Assembly (NCBI GenBank): GCA_009746045.1
Contig: RPFO01000833.1
Coordinates: 2,501 to 26,133 of the forward strand
DNA length: 23,633 nucleotides
DNA from: Mesostigma viride
Taxonomy: Eukaryota; Streptophyta; Mesostigmatophyceae; Mesostigmatales; Mesostigmataceae
Reading direction: 5' to 3'
The translations under genes and the position numbers were made by a program. Below are positions 6,245-15,550 of the stretch, one piece after another (the stretch's first letter is position 1; every line of letters begins with the position of its first letter). A model generated the notes under the pieces. The model ran no database searches, was not told the DNA's origin, and was given only the letters and a program-made list of their open reading frames with translations.

Positions 6245-8552
6245 CTAAGGCCCTCTATCTAATGGCCATCCGTCTGGTAGGTACCACGGGAGGCCAGCAG
6301 GATCCAGGTAGGCCTGGTAATGGGCCACATCCTCAACATTGTCATGCCTATCTACGGTGAGGAAAACATCGGCCCACACGCCGTCAGGAAAAAGGCCCAG
6401 AAAGGCCCAGTAATACCTATGCTGAGTAAGAACGACCTGGCCACGGGCCCAGTCCAGGAAAGCCACAGGCAAAGAGGCGAAGGAAAGGCTCTACCGCGAT
6501 CAAACAGAGGGCCCGCAGGAGGAGGCGATGATACCGGATCCGAGGGCGCAACCCGTCGGGAAAAACAGGTCCACCAGGGGCTCCACGTTGGACGGCCACA
6601 ACCGGATGTGCCGAACCTCTCGGGAGCGCCACCGACGCGTACACTGGCGCGACCCGAATGTCTCTAGGTAGTCGCTGGCCCGAGGAGGAGGGTGACCGCG
6701 GGAGTCTAGACCCTGGCCCGGTAGGGGCGCCGGACGCCGGGCATCCCACTCGAGGATGGGCTGGAGGACCGTGGTGTACGTAACACCCGGCACCGCAGGA
6801 AACTCTACCGTAAGGGCATCCGAAGCCATAATGCCCAGAGGCGGAGGGTAAGCCCACTGGAACCCACCGTAGGTGTCCAAGTCGTTGTGGCGCCTAGCCC
6901 AGCGATACAGAACGCGCCGAACCAGGATCTCACCCTGGAACACAGGATCAGCTAAAATAACCATGTCGAAAGGAGGCCGATCAGTCTCAATGGGTAGGCC
7001 ACGATCCCGAGGCGCCCGACACACCTGGGAAAACCCGTAGGACATGGGCGAGATGGCAAGCTCGGCGGAGCGCGCGGCAGGTCACACTGGCGGCAGGCGA
7101 GTGCGGACATACCACATCCAGGCACGGGCGTGTCGCGCGACTCCGGCGTCGCATGCACCACAGAAGGAGCCCTGTCCCGATCACCCTGGGACAACTCCCG
7201 GAGGGAGTCGGAAGCGCGGGTAGCGCGAGGATCCTGACCGGTGGACCGAACAACCGCAGCCAAGGACAGAGAGGCCGGAGGGGCAGGGGCCGAAGCAGGG
7301 GCAGGAGCCGACACCGACGCAGGTGACACTGGTACAGCAGACGGTCGCGCCGGACCCGAAGCCAGAGGGGCCGTGACGGACCCGCCACACGAAGCTGGCG
7401 CGCCGGTCCGGTGGCCGGTGCACCCTCAGGCCACATGTTAAAAATGGGGCCCGTAGGGACAGGCAGTCCTGCATAAGATTGACTACCATCCAGGCTCCAG
7501 TCAGGAACCGGAATCCTCTGCGGGGACCACCCTCCCAAAGCCTGGGCAGTCCGCTAGTGTCGCCAAAGAAGCCCCGCGACGGCTGCGACTGAGCTGGTGG
7601 AGGCTCGGAAGCAGCGACAGCGGGCGCGGTCACAGGGGCAGGGGACTCGCGCGTAGGCGCAGGTACAGCGGTCACAGGCGCAGAGGCAGCAGGAGTCGCA
7701 GCAGCCGCCGGAACCACAGCGACCGCGGGCGCCAGCGGGGGCGCGGGCGAAGCCGTAGTCGCCGGGGCAACAGAAGGGGTAGGAGGCGCGGATCCAGCTG
7801 GCGTAGCCGGGACCTGCGCCTGGGCCGCCAGGAAGGCCCCAAACGCCGTGGTCAGGGACTGGATCTGAGCCTGCATAGCCGAGACCGTCGCCGAAAGAGG
7901 ATCAGGCAAACCCGAAGGGGTAGGCTCCACTGCAACACCCCGGGTCGACCGAGGGGACGACGGGACCGGAGAGGGAGGAACAGACGCCGAGGAGGCGGAC
8001 GCAGCGCTCGAGGCAGAATAATCTGGAGTATAATGTACCTCGGCTGGGGCGCCCGAAGGGGCAGGACCATCAACCGCTAGTCCCGCCGCCTGATCAGCTA
8101 TCTCCATGAATTCTACGGCCCGTAAAAGGTCGCAGGGGTTCTCATCTACCTCAGCATCACCCTCAGCCGGAAGCCAAGGAAACACCTCCCGTAGGCAGGT
8201 ACGGCCCACAGGGTAGAGAGGTAGGAGAACACACGGCAACACCGGAGAACCGCATCTATCTGTTCCAAGGCGGGACAGCGGAACCACACCCCAACAAACA
8301 GTGTCCGGCATCGTCGAACCCGTGCAGGACAAGCTGGTGCGGCTCATTAGGGGAAGGACCATACCACGTGACCCCGAAGAGGGCCGCCCTGACTAAGCTC
8401 GCATGTTGGGCCTGAAGGGCCGGCTGCACAACGCCACCCCGGTAACATGATCGCGACACCCAACGGCCCGGAAGGGCCTCGAAATACAGCTCAGGGTCCG
8501 GTAGGGGCAGGGACGGCAGCGGGCTCTCAGCCGGAGGGGTAGGCTCTGTCAT
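6245..8552 (-). pseudogene. Extra ORF after pol, unknown function, frame-broken
   Basis: The minus-strand frame starts at ATG 8552 (MTEPTPPAESP), 77 nt after the integrase stop, and coding-like sequence continues through several frame changes to a stop at 6245, about 760 residues in all. Parts in order: a Pro-rich start and a globular piece (8552-8256); an acidic piece followed by a Ser/Ala/Pro-rich linker with a short heptad-like segment (SAMQAQIQSLTTAFGAFLAA); more Ala/Pro linker (to about 7100); then a globular C-terminal half with ILADPVFQGEILVRRVLYRW and, at the end, WARGQVVLTQHRYYWAFLGL. It sits where an env gene would sit, but I see no signal peptide or membrane anchor, so env is not supported. 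The coiled-coil-plus-Pro/Ala layout recalls Gag-like proteins, by inference only. The many breaks are either decay or sequence errors in this very GC-rich part. Confidence 0.5.
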
Positions 8553-8628
8553 GACGGCTGCGGAGGGGAGGGGACAACCAACCACCCGTCGACAGCAGAC
8601 ATAACATAAGAGAGGAGAAGGCCTACGA

Positions 8629-10155
8629 CTAGAGCTTGTGCAGGGTTTTATATTCCTGCAGCAGGCGACTACACCCATCTAGCTCACTCTCCGTATACCA
8701 AACCTTATCTACTTCACTACGAGCATACATCCACTTCACTTTATACTGACGCTGGGTACCGCGGCCCTTTTTGATATCTCGATGGGCCACGATGCTTTCT
8801 ACTTCGTCTTCTACTTCCCCAGTGTCAGGATTATGCTCTAAAGGGGCAGGCGCTAACTCCCTGCCAGCGAACGTACTAGGGTGGTACAGTTTAAGCTGGC
8901 TCCTATGGAAGGTGTTTGAATGCGTTTGCCAAGAGGTAGGGATATCGACTTTATACAAGAAATTTCCTACCCTAGACAACACATGGAAGGGTCCTAAGAA
9001 GGCAGGCCTAAGTTTGACCTTCAGTTCTGCTTCAAACTTATGAGCAAAACGGCCAACACGGGGGCCTTCTACTAATACTAGATCTCCTACTTCTATCTCA
9101 GGTGCTCGTCTATCTAAGGAGGCACGCAACCTAGCAAGGTACTTAGCCTGAGCTTTTTGATACCCTGAGATCGCGTGGTCATGAGCAGTTTTCATTCTAT
9201 CTAGTAAGGACTGTACACCTTCTACAGTATCTCGGGACACATCATCCTTGTCCCGTAGAGGACTAGCTAAGAGAGAGGTAGGGGTAAGGGGCTGTCTCCC
9301 AGTATCTAAGAAGAAGGGCGTATATCCATGCGCAGCTTGGGGACAATTGTTGAGGGAGAACTCTACCAAACATAAATAATCCTCCCAATCACTACCCGAG
9401 CCATTAACATAGTGCCTAAGCGCTTCTTCTACTACTCTATTAAGACGCTCTACTAAATGAGAGGAGGAGGAGTGGTAGGCAGTACCGTAGGTAACCTTGG
9501 TACCGATGGCAGCGAAAAACTGCTGCCAAAAATCTGAGGTAAATAATTTATCCTTATCACTAATAAACTGCCTACTCAATCCATGATATCTATATACATT
9601 ATTGAGGTATAGGCGTGCGCAATCACGTGCGGTGAGTTCTAAAGGACACGGCACAAGATGGCACATACGAGTAAAACGATCTATGAACACAAGGATTTGG
9701 GCATTGCCCCTATCATTCTTTCTAAAAGGTCCTACAAAATCCATCATGATAGAATCCCAAGGCATGATAGGGTCAGGCAAGGTCCTAGGTTCTGCTATCT
9801 GTCCTACATTATTGGGTTTCATTTCCTGGCAAGATTGACAAGTTCTAACATACTCATCCACATCCTTATAAAGGGAAGGCCAGTAATAAGAGCGGGCTAC
9901 TAGGTCCCGTACCCGTTTACCACCCTGGTGAGCAGCTAAGTCATGCAACTCAAAGAGCAAGGAGGAGCGACAGATAGGAGGGACATACAGGCGCCATTGA
10001 GGGGGAGAATCTGCTATCTGCACATATAAAAACCCACCTACAAATTTACAAGGGTGCTTGCCTAATTGTTGGGGATGTGCAGCAATGGCAGCTAATGCTT
10101 CCGGCTCAGTGGCCGTAAATCTACTAATAAGGCGTTCAAGATCAGAGGTAGGCAT
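8629..10155 (-). CDS. pol (IN): Integrase with GPF motif and C-terminal chromodomain
   Basis: The ORF has 508 residues. The zinc-binding HHCC domain uses H71, H76, C106 and C109. The catalytic core has D139 (MMDFVGPF), D200 (QFISDKDKLF) and E236 (HLVERLNR), giving the D,D-35-E spacing. The GPF motif is at 388-390. Residues about 450-502 form a chromodomain (VESIVAHRDI...YKVKWMYARSEVDKVWY), the module that steers chromovirus integration towards marked chromatin. Integrase joins the cDNA ends to target DNA and accounts for the 5-bp duplication seen here. Open sequence reaches upstream of the ATG (to about 10220), so IN is probably part of a Pol polyprotein and the frame break between RH and IN is secondary, or bridged by shifting. 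Confidence 0.93.
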   Translation of the reverse strand: MPTSDLERLISRFTATEPEALAAIAAHPQQLGKHPCKFVGGFLYVQIADSPPQWRLYVPPICRSSLLFELHDLAAHQGGKRVRDLVARSYYWPSLYKDVDEYVRTCQSCQEMKPNNVGQIAEPRTLPDPIMPWDSIMMDFVGPFRKNDRGNAQILVFIDRFTRMCHLVPCPLELTARDCARLYLNNVYRYHGLSRQFISDKDKLFTSDFWQQFFAAIGTKVTYGTAYHSSSSHLVERLNRVVEEALRHYVNGSGSDWEDYLCLVEFSLNNCPQAAHGYTPFFLDTGRQPLTPTSLLASPLRDKDDVSRDTVEGVQSLLDRMKTAHDHAISGYQKAQAKYLARLRASLDRRAPEIEVGDLVLVEGPRVGRFAHKFEAELKVKLRPAFLGPFHVLSRVGNFLYKVDIPTSWQTHSNTFHRSQLKLYHPSTFAGRELAPAPLEHNPDTGEVEDEVESIVAHRDIKKGRGTQRQYKVKWMYARSEVDKVWYTESELDGCSRLLQEYKTLHKL

Positions 10156-10263
10156 CGCTACAGAAGTATCCAGAACAGGTTTAAAGAGATCTCCTACCGC
10201 CTTGCCGAAGAGAAGGGGAGGTCCTAGGGACTACGTTTTCATAAGACTTTCCTGACCTAGTCG

Positions 10264-12150
10264 CTATATGGCTAAGCGGTATAGAAATTTTATTTTTCCC
10301 CTCCCCCCCACCGAGGCCACAGGAAGGGCCTCACACGGGAGAGAGAGTCCTACGTGAGAAAGGAGATCAGGCATGCGAACAGCTGTATGAAAGAGGTAGG
10401 CATAGGAATCATCATCAGGTAGTTCACCATAAGGGGTTACACCCATAGTAGTAGGAACTAGAGTAATATTGAGAACATCAAGGTCCTCGAAGAAGGAATA
10501 GTCTGCACGACGAGAGAGTGCATCTGGTACTATGTTATCTACACCCTTGACATACTGAAGTTTAAAAGGGGAAAACTGTGCTAAAAATTCCATCCAGCGC
10601 GCTTGCCGAGGGGTAAGGTTGGGTTGGGAGAGAAGATGGGTAAGGGGACGATGATCCGTTTGGATAACTAACCTATAAGGATCTAGCTCACAGGGTTCAT
10701 TCAGGCAGACATCAAATTGAGCACCTTTAAGGAAGTGCTGCCACGCGTGGCAACAATACACCACAGCTAAGAGTTCCTGCTGGTGGACGGGATAGTTACG
10801 CTCCGCAGGGAGCATTGTCCTAGAGATATATTCAATTGGCTGTAAGCCCTGACCCTGATCCTGGAGAAGGACACCACCTATAGCTACTTTACTAGCATCT
10901 GTAGCCACAACAAAGGGTTTAGTAGTATCCGGTAGGATGAGTACAGGAGGGGAAAGGAGTAGGGATTTTAGGCACTGAAAAGCAGACTGACACTCACTAC
11001 TCCAAACAAAGGGGATATCCTTCTTTAATAAATGATTAATAGGGGCTGCTATAGTGGCGAAACGCGGGATAAAACGCCTATAGTAAGAAGCAATTCCTAG
11101 GAAACTACGTACACCTTTAACGTCGGTAGGAGTAGGCCATTCCTGAATTGACTTAGTTTTATCCGGGTCGGTAGCGACCCCGGCATCTGACAGAACGTGC
11201 CCTAAAAATGGGACACTCCTACCCGAACGCACTTTAGCACGGCGCGCCCACAAAGAATTTTCAGCCATTATTTCTAATACTTTCTTTAAATCACGTAGGT
11301 GCGTTTCAAAATCAGGAGAGTAAATAAGAATATCATCTAAGTAAGCTTGAGCACAAGAACGGTCATGCTCAGATAAAGAAACAGAGGAGAAGGAGGGATC
11401 CTTTAGATCAGAGGACACCTGAGGAAGATGAGAATTTCCCATAACAGGTCTAAGCACTTCATTCATTAACATTTGAAAAGAGGCAGGCGAGTTACAGAGT
11501 CCCATAGCCGCTACTCTAAACTGGTAATGACCAAAAGGGGTAGCAAAGGCGGTTTTATGGCAATCCTCAGGAGCTATCCGCAACTGCCAAAAACCATCCG
11601 CACAATCCAGTACTGTGAAACAAGTGGAACCTTTAACCTTATTAAATATATCGTCAATACGAGGTAGAGGGTATTTAGATTTCACAGTAATATCATTCAA
11701 CTTCCTATAATCAGTAACTAGGCGAAACTTGCCATTTGGCTTAGGAACTAACAGGACACCAGCTGAGTAGGGGGAGTTACTAGGCTCTATCAATCCTGCT
11801 TCTAATAATGACACTAAAATCTGTTTTAGTTCCTTTAACTCGGTAGGGCCCATTCTATACATCGGAGAGTGCGTAGGAACTGCACCGTCCTTGATAACTA
11901 CACGGTGTAAAACAGAACGAGGAGGAGGATAAGAAGGAGTCTTTTCTTCAAATACTTTTGAGGAATCTATCACAGCCATGTATCTTACTATTTCATTTTC
12001 AGTAAATCCTACTCCTATTGTATCCACTGTATTTACATCTATATCCACACTATTATTAGTGATAGGTATCTCTTGTACTTCTAACTGAAGGAACATACAT
12101 AATAGGTATCCATTTTGCTTTAATTCAGAACGTAATTCGTCATTTGACAT
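10264..12150 (-). CDS. pol (RT-RH): Reverse transcriptase and RNase H
   Basis: The ORF has 628 residues. RT motifs: LVTDYRKLND (144-153), FTVLDCADGFWQL with catalytic D182, FRVAAMGLCNSPASFQ, and AYLDD at 269-273. RNase H: D418 (VVATDAS), E459 (QQELLAV), D499 (IQTDHRPL) and D543 (VPDALSRR). It makes cDNA from the element RNA and degrades the RNA strand. Two insertions are unusual for Ty3/gypsy: about 25 residues between the MNEVLRPVM helix and YLDD (239-265), and about 15 residues within RNase H (479-495). The ATG overlaps the protease stop as TAATG. The ORF ends in a short out-of-frame tail after a G7 run (10303-10309), where a -1 shift would extend it by about 40 codons towards IN. Confidence 0.95.
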   Translation of the reverse strand: MSNDELRSELKQNGYLLCMFLQLEVQEIPITNNSVDIDVNTVDTIGVGFTENEIVRYMAVIDSSKVFEEKTPSYPPPRSVLHRVVIKDGAVPTHSPMYRMGPTELKELKQILVSLLEAGLIEPSNSPYSAGVLLVPKPNGKFRLVTDYRKLNDITVKSKYPLPRIDDIFNKVKGSTCFTVLDCADGFWQLRIAPEDCHKTAFATPFGHYQFRVAAMGLCNSPASFQMLMNEVLRPVMGNSHLPQVSSDLKDPSFSSVSLSEHDRSCAQAYLDDILIYSPDFETHLRDLKKVLEIMAENSLWARRAKVRSGRSVPFLGHVLSDAGVATDPDKTKSIQEWPTPTDVKGVRSFLGIASYYRRFIPRFATIAAPINHLLKKDIPFVWSSECQSAFQCLKSLLLSPPVLILPDTTKPFVVATDASKVAIGGVLLQDQGQGLQPIEYISRTMLPAERNYPVHQQELLAVVYCCHAWQHFLKGAQFDVCLNEPCELDPYRLVIQTDHRPLTHLLSQPNLTPRQARWMEFLAQFSPFKLQYVKGVDNIVPDALSRRADYSFFEDLDVLNITLVPTTMGVTPYGELPDDDSYAYLFHTAVRMPDLLSHVGLSLPCEALPVASVGGRGKIKFLYRLAI

Positions 12151-12644
12151 TATACTTCAGGTATAGGTCTTACAGGAGGATCAACAGGTGTAGGAGGAGT
12201 AATATCTACCAAGGATAAATTTTCCAATCTATAATGACGTTCAGGTACCCAGTAAGAGCTATCTGGAAACCAAATGACCATGGTATCATAATTAATAGTA
12301 ATCTTATTATCCTGGTGCCAATCTAATCCTAGTAATACATCAGCGGTAGTGATAGGGCCTATAGTGGCCGTCAGGTTGACAGTACGTCCTTGTATAACCA
12401 TGGGAAGGGACACCGTACCCGGGGAATGACTGGTGCGACCATCAGCATAATGAACAGTAACGGGTTTGGTGTGAGGGGTAGGGACTAGTCCTAAACGTCT
12501 AACTAGGGCCTCGCTCACAAAGGAGCTAGCCGCACCGCTATCTACCAACACAGAGACATTCAAGAGTTCATCAGCATGCAAGAAGGGGTCTACAACAGTG
12601 TGAGGGACGGTTAAACCACCATTCAAGAACATAAGAGGACGCAC
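12150..12644 (-). CDS. pol (PR): Aspartic protease
   Basis: 164 residues from ATG 12644, but the frame is open further upstream to the G8 run at 12772-12779. The active site is DSGA at residues 35-38 (VLVDSGAASSF), and ADVLLGLDW follows about 80 residues later as the second conserved block. It cleaves the Gag-Pol precursor. It lies in the -1 frame relative to the end of gag, and an in-frame G GGG GGG heptamer precedes it, so Gag-Pro fusion by -1 frameshifting is plausible. Its stop overlaps the RT start (TAATG). Confidence 0.9.
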   Translation of the reverse strand: MRPLMFLNGGLTVPHTVVDPFLHADELLNVSVLVDSGAASSFVSEALVRRLGLVPTPHTKPVTVHYADGRTSHSPGTVSLPMVIQGRTVNLTATIGPITTADVLLGLDWHQDNKITINYDTMVIWFPDSSYWVPERHYRLENLSLVDITPPTPVDPPVRPIPEV

Positions 12645-12757
12645 ACGTAGTGGTAGGGAAGATTCAGCTCCTACAGAGGTTATAAAAACAGGCAGGCAAA
12701 AATTATTATCTGGGGTACTATCTAAGGACCTGTCCAGGTTACCCCCGGCTGACAGGC

Positions 12758-14412
12758 CTACTGTTCCCCCTCCCCCCCCAAATCCATAGGAACGAACCCC
12801 GAAGAAGACCCTGGCGGAAAAGCCACTGCTGGAGGGTCACGAGGGATTGAAGAGGGTGCGGGAGCCTGATTATCATAGGGGAACCCTGGGGATCCTGTCT
12901 GCACAGCATTCAGCCTACTAGGGGTAGCTGAAGGAATGCGTCCTGAAGTGGGACGAATAGGAGCACGCTGAGGGGTACGAGGAGGGCGAGCGTCGGGATG
13001 AGGGGGAGCACCCGAAAGGAACTTGGGGCACTCACGTTTAAGATGACCTACTTCCTTACAATGATAGCAGGTAATATGAGAGACATCCAGAGCTGAAAGG
13101 TCAGTCACACAGATATCTAATTCTTCTACATAGGAGTTCTCCTCCTCAGGGGTAAGGATAATATTATTAATACGGGAACGGGTAGGAAGAGAAGGGTGGA
13201 GAAGAAATCTGCTACACGTAAAAGATGCTGGCGCACATGCTTGAGGGGCAGGTCAGTAAAACGGTAGGCAGAGAACTGGCGCTTGACTTCACGCAATAAG
13301 GGTCTACTGAGGCCCTGAAGGAAGCGGCACGCACTTCTGCACCCGACAATCCCTAATTCGTACCATCTGAGCATCAAACTCTTTCATATATTCTTTAAAG
13401 GATTTGGTACCCTGCTGCAAGGTACCAAAGGCTAATCTATCCTGCCAATCTGAATCAGGAGGGACTAAATGGTTCTCTAAACGCTTAAACAATTCTGCTA
13501 CAGAGTTAGGGTAGGCATGAGAGGCCAAAGACTCACACTGAATGAGGTTAGCAAGCTCAGGAGTAATACAGGTTGTGAGATAGTGAGGAACTAATACAGC
13601 ATCAGAAAGACGCCATCTATTATGATTCTGCCACGACTCCGTGTTCTGTGTAAGCAACATAATAAAGGTGAAAAACTGTTGAGGGGTAGACTTGACATCC
13701 AGCTTGGGAAGGTTAGCAAAGAGGGGAAGAGCAGGGGCTTAGGGGGATTAGAAGAGTCAGTTTTTCCCATAGGGCCACTAGCTTCCACTGCTACATAAGC
13801 GGGATAGAAGGAAGGAAGAGGAAAAGTCTTGGGTAGGGGTCTAGACGGGGCCACCGTTTCAGGCTGGTGCCCATAAGAGAAGGGGACAGTATATTGCTCA
13901 CGAAGAGAGGAATAGGCAAAATGATCATAATTTCTGTCATCTAAGGGCATGGTACTGAAATCACTATTAACTTCTAAATCAGCCACACGGGTAGGGACCT
14001 GGGCTGCCTCATAGGCCGTCTCAGGGTAGGACCAGGAAGCAGGTGGGTAAAAGGGAACTGCACTAGGGCGCCCAGAAGGACCGACAGGGGCAGAGGCACG
14101 ACCCGTGTTAAGAGCAGGCATGGAAGGAACAGGGTGGGAAGGAGGCCTAAAAACATTGTTAGTTAGTGAGGACCTGCTGGAGGGTTGAGCCAAGGTTGCA
14201 GGAGGGGCAGGGGCCTGGTTCAGGGTAAGGGAAGGGTCATCACTAAATCTGACTTGCATACGTTGACGTTGTTCATAGGTAGGAGGGGTAAGTGAGGGAC
14301 GACGGCGACCATCAGCAAGCGGAGAAGGAGGTGAGGCACGAAGATTACCTTGAGGAGTGAGATGGTGTACCGTTTCAAGTGAGTCCCGTCGGTTACCCGA
14401 TTGTTGTTATGG

Positions 14413-14449
<37 letters not shown>

Positions 14450-14501
14450 TAGTAGGAGTATTGGTAGGTATAGGCGACAGGTTACCACCCATTGGATCCA
14501 T
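12758..14501 (-). pseudogene. gag: Gag (capsid and CCHC nucleocapsid), frame-broken
   Basis: It starts at ATG 14501 (MDPMGGNLSP) with a poly-Asn run encoded by a trinucleotide repeat (about 14406-14450). A Pro/Ser-rich region follows, then a capsid-like helical region (ANLPKLDVKSTPQQFF... to about 13200), and a CCHC zinc knuckle CYHCKEVGHLKREC close to 13060-13020. The 3' end is Pro-rich. The Gag protein builds the virus-like particle, and its knuckle binds RNA. The frame changes at least four times (around 14400, 13730, 13335 and 13230). Since the LTRs are almost identical, these are either recent mutations or sequence errors. The last frame stops at 12758-12760. Confidence 0.8.
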
Positions 14502-14624
14502 TTTTGTTTAAGTAAATGATCAAAAATCTAACTGAAAGCACAAGGATAAAGGACAAGGCCTAATATAAGGCAAGGAAAGAAAAGGAAAAGATTTTAATGG
14601 CTTAAAAGAAAGGAACAATTTAAA

Positions 14625-15017
14625 TCAGTCCTTTTTAACAACAGTAATGGATAGGGAACCGAATTCCAAGGTGAGAGGAGTATCTAAGCTAGATGAGGAT
14701 GCAGCCCTCTTAGGGGGAGACGAAGGAGGGGTAGCAAAATCTAGAGCTTCTACAGGAGGGCGACCATGAGGAGTAGAACGTACGTGTAGGCCTAGATCTG
14801 ATACGCTATGGTCTATAAGGAATTGTTGAGCTTCCTCGAAGGTAACAAATTTCTTATACCTAATTACATTATATGTACGGTTTTGCACTATCTTCCTAGC
14901 ATCTGACCAAGAGAGGAAAATGGCTGACCATTGAGGGGTAATAACTACGTAATACTTAGCTAAACTATTATCACTAGATGAATGGGAAGGCGCAGTAAAA
15001 ACACGACGTTGACTCAT
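14625..15017 (-). CDS. Small protein with RNase H1 N-terminal / viroplasmin-like domain, upstream of gag
   Basis: This intact ORF has 130 residues and lies between the 5' LTR and gag. Residues 21-67 match the hybrid-binding domain at the N-terminus of RNase H1 (also found in caulimovirus viroplasmin): KYYVVITPQW, then SAIFLSWSDARKIV, then RYKKFVTFEEAQQFL, which are the conserved aromatic start, the W, the KKF and the EEA.xF of that fold. The rest is a Pro/Ser/Ala linker and a short hydrophobic-basic end. The domain binds double-stranded RNA and RNA/DNA hybrids, so a role in handling element RNA or cDNA is a reasonable inference. It is a separate ORF, about 120 nt from the gag ATG, not a part of Gag or Pol here. 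Confidence 0.75.
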   Translation of the reverse strand: MSQRRVFTAPSHSSSDNSLAKYYVVITPQWSAIFLSWSDARKIVQNRTYNVIRYKKFVTFEEAQQFLIDHSVSDLGLHVRSTPHGRPPVEALDFATPPSSPPKRAASSSSLDTPLTLEFGSLSITVVKKD

Positions 15018-15532
15018 GATAACTCACCTGGCGTGTCTTGTGATGTCAAGCTAGACGAGGTAGGGGTAGGCGACTTAGCTTGACGATCTGGATCACCGAA
15101 AGAAGAAGGAGGGCGGGAGTTTCCAGCTCTCGTCCTAAGTCAGCGGCCGGATATCCCAGCGCTCGTCCTAACACAGCGCCCCGTAACTCTGCGGGTGCGG
15201 CCGTCTAATAAAGCAGCAGCACAAGGAAAAAGGTGTAGGTACGGCGACGCTAATCGTCTCCGAACAGTAATACTCCCCGATCTAAGGCAGGAAACAACCG
15301 TAAGCAGGAAAACAAGGCGAAGGACAGGCTAACTACGAAAGGATTTATCCGCTGTGAGCAGGTCTAGCTTCTAGGTAAAGCGTGTCCCGAAACGGGCAGC
15401 ACGACGCTCCTAGCTTGAAGGCGACCCGCCCATTACCTATCAAGGAAGTGTCGACTTCTTGTTCCTGGACGCGGAAGGGGTCTTGAAAAGGTGTATGTGG
15501 CAAGGGATAGTCGTCTCGTTCACTACCTACTG
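15018..15532 (-). other. Retrotransposon leader
   Basis: These are about 515 bases between the primer site and the small 5' ORF. I see a degenerate 20-bp repeat on the plus strand (AGCTCTCGTCCTAAGTCAGC and AGCGCTCGTCCTAACACAGC, about 15125-15176) and no credible coding frame. Packaging and start signals may lie here, but none can be named. Confidence 0.5.
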
Positions 15533-15549
15533 AAGTTCCTCCGGAACCA
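15533..15549 (-). promoter_or_regulatory. Probable primer-binding site
   Basis: One base after the 5' LTR the minus strand reads TGGTTCCGGAGGAACTT. The TGG start fits the CCA end of a tRNA. It is not the initiator-Met type (TGGTATCAGAG...). It contains a perfect inverted repeat GTTCC-GGA-GGAAC. The tRNA is not identified. Confidence 0.5.
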
Positions 15550-15550
15550 T

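Noticed and set aside
6245-8552. Envelope gene reading of the extra ORF
   Set aside because: No signal peptide, no hydrophobic membrane segment, no Cys pattern of surface proteins; Pro/Ala-rich instead.
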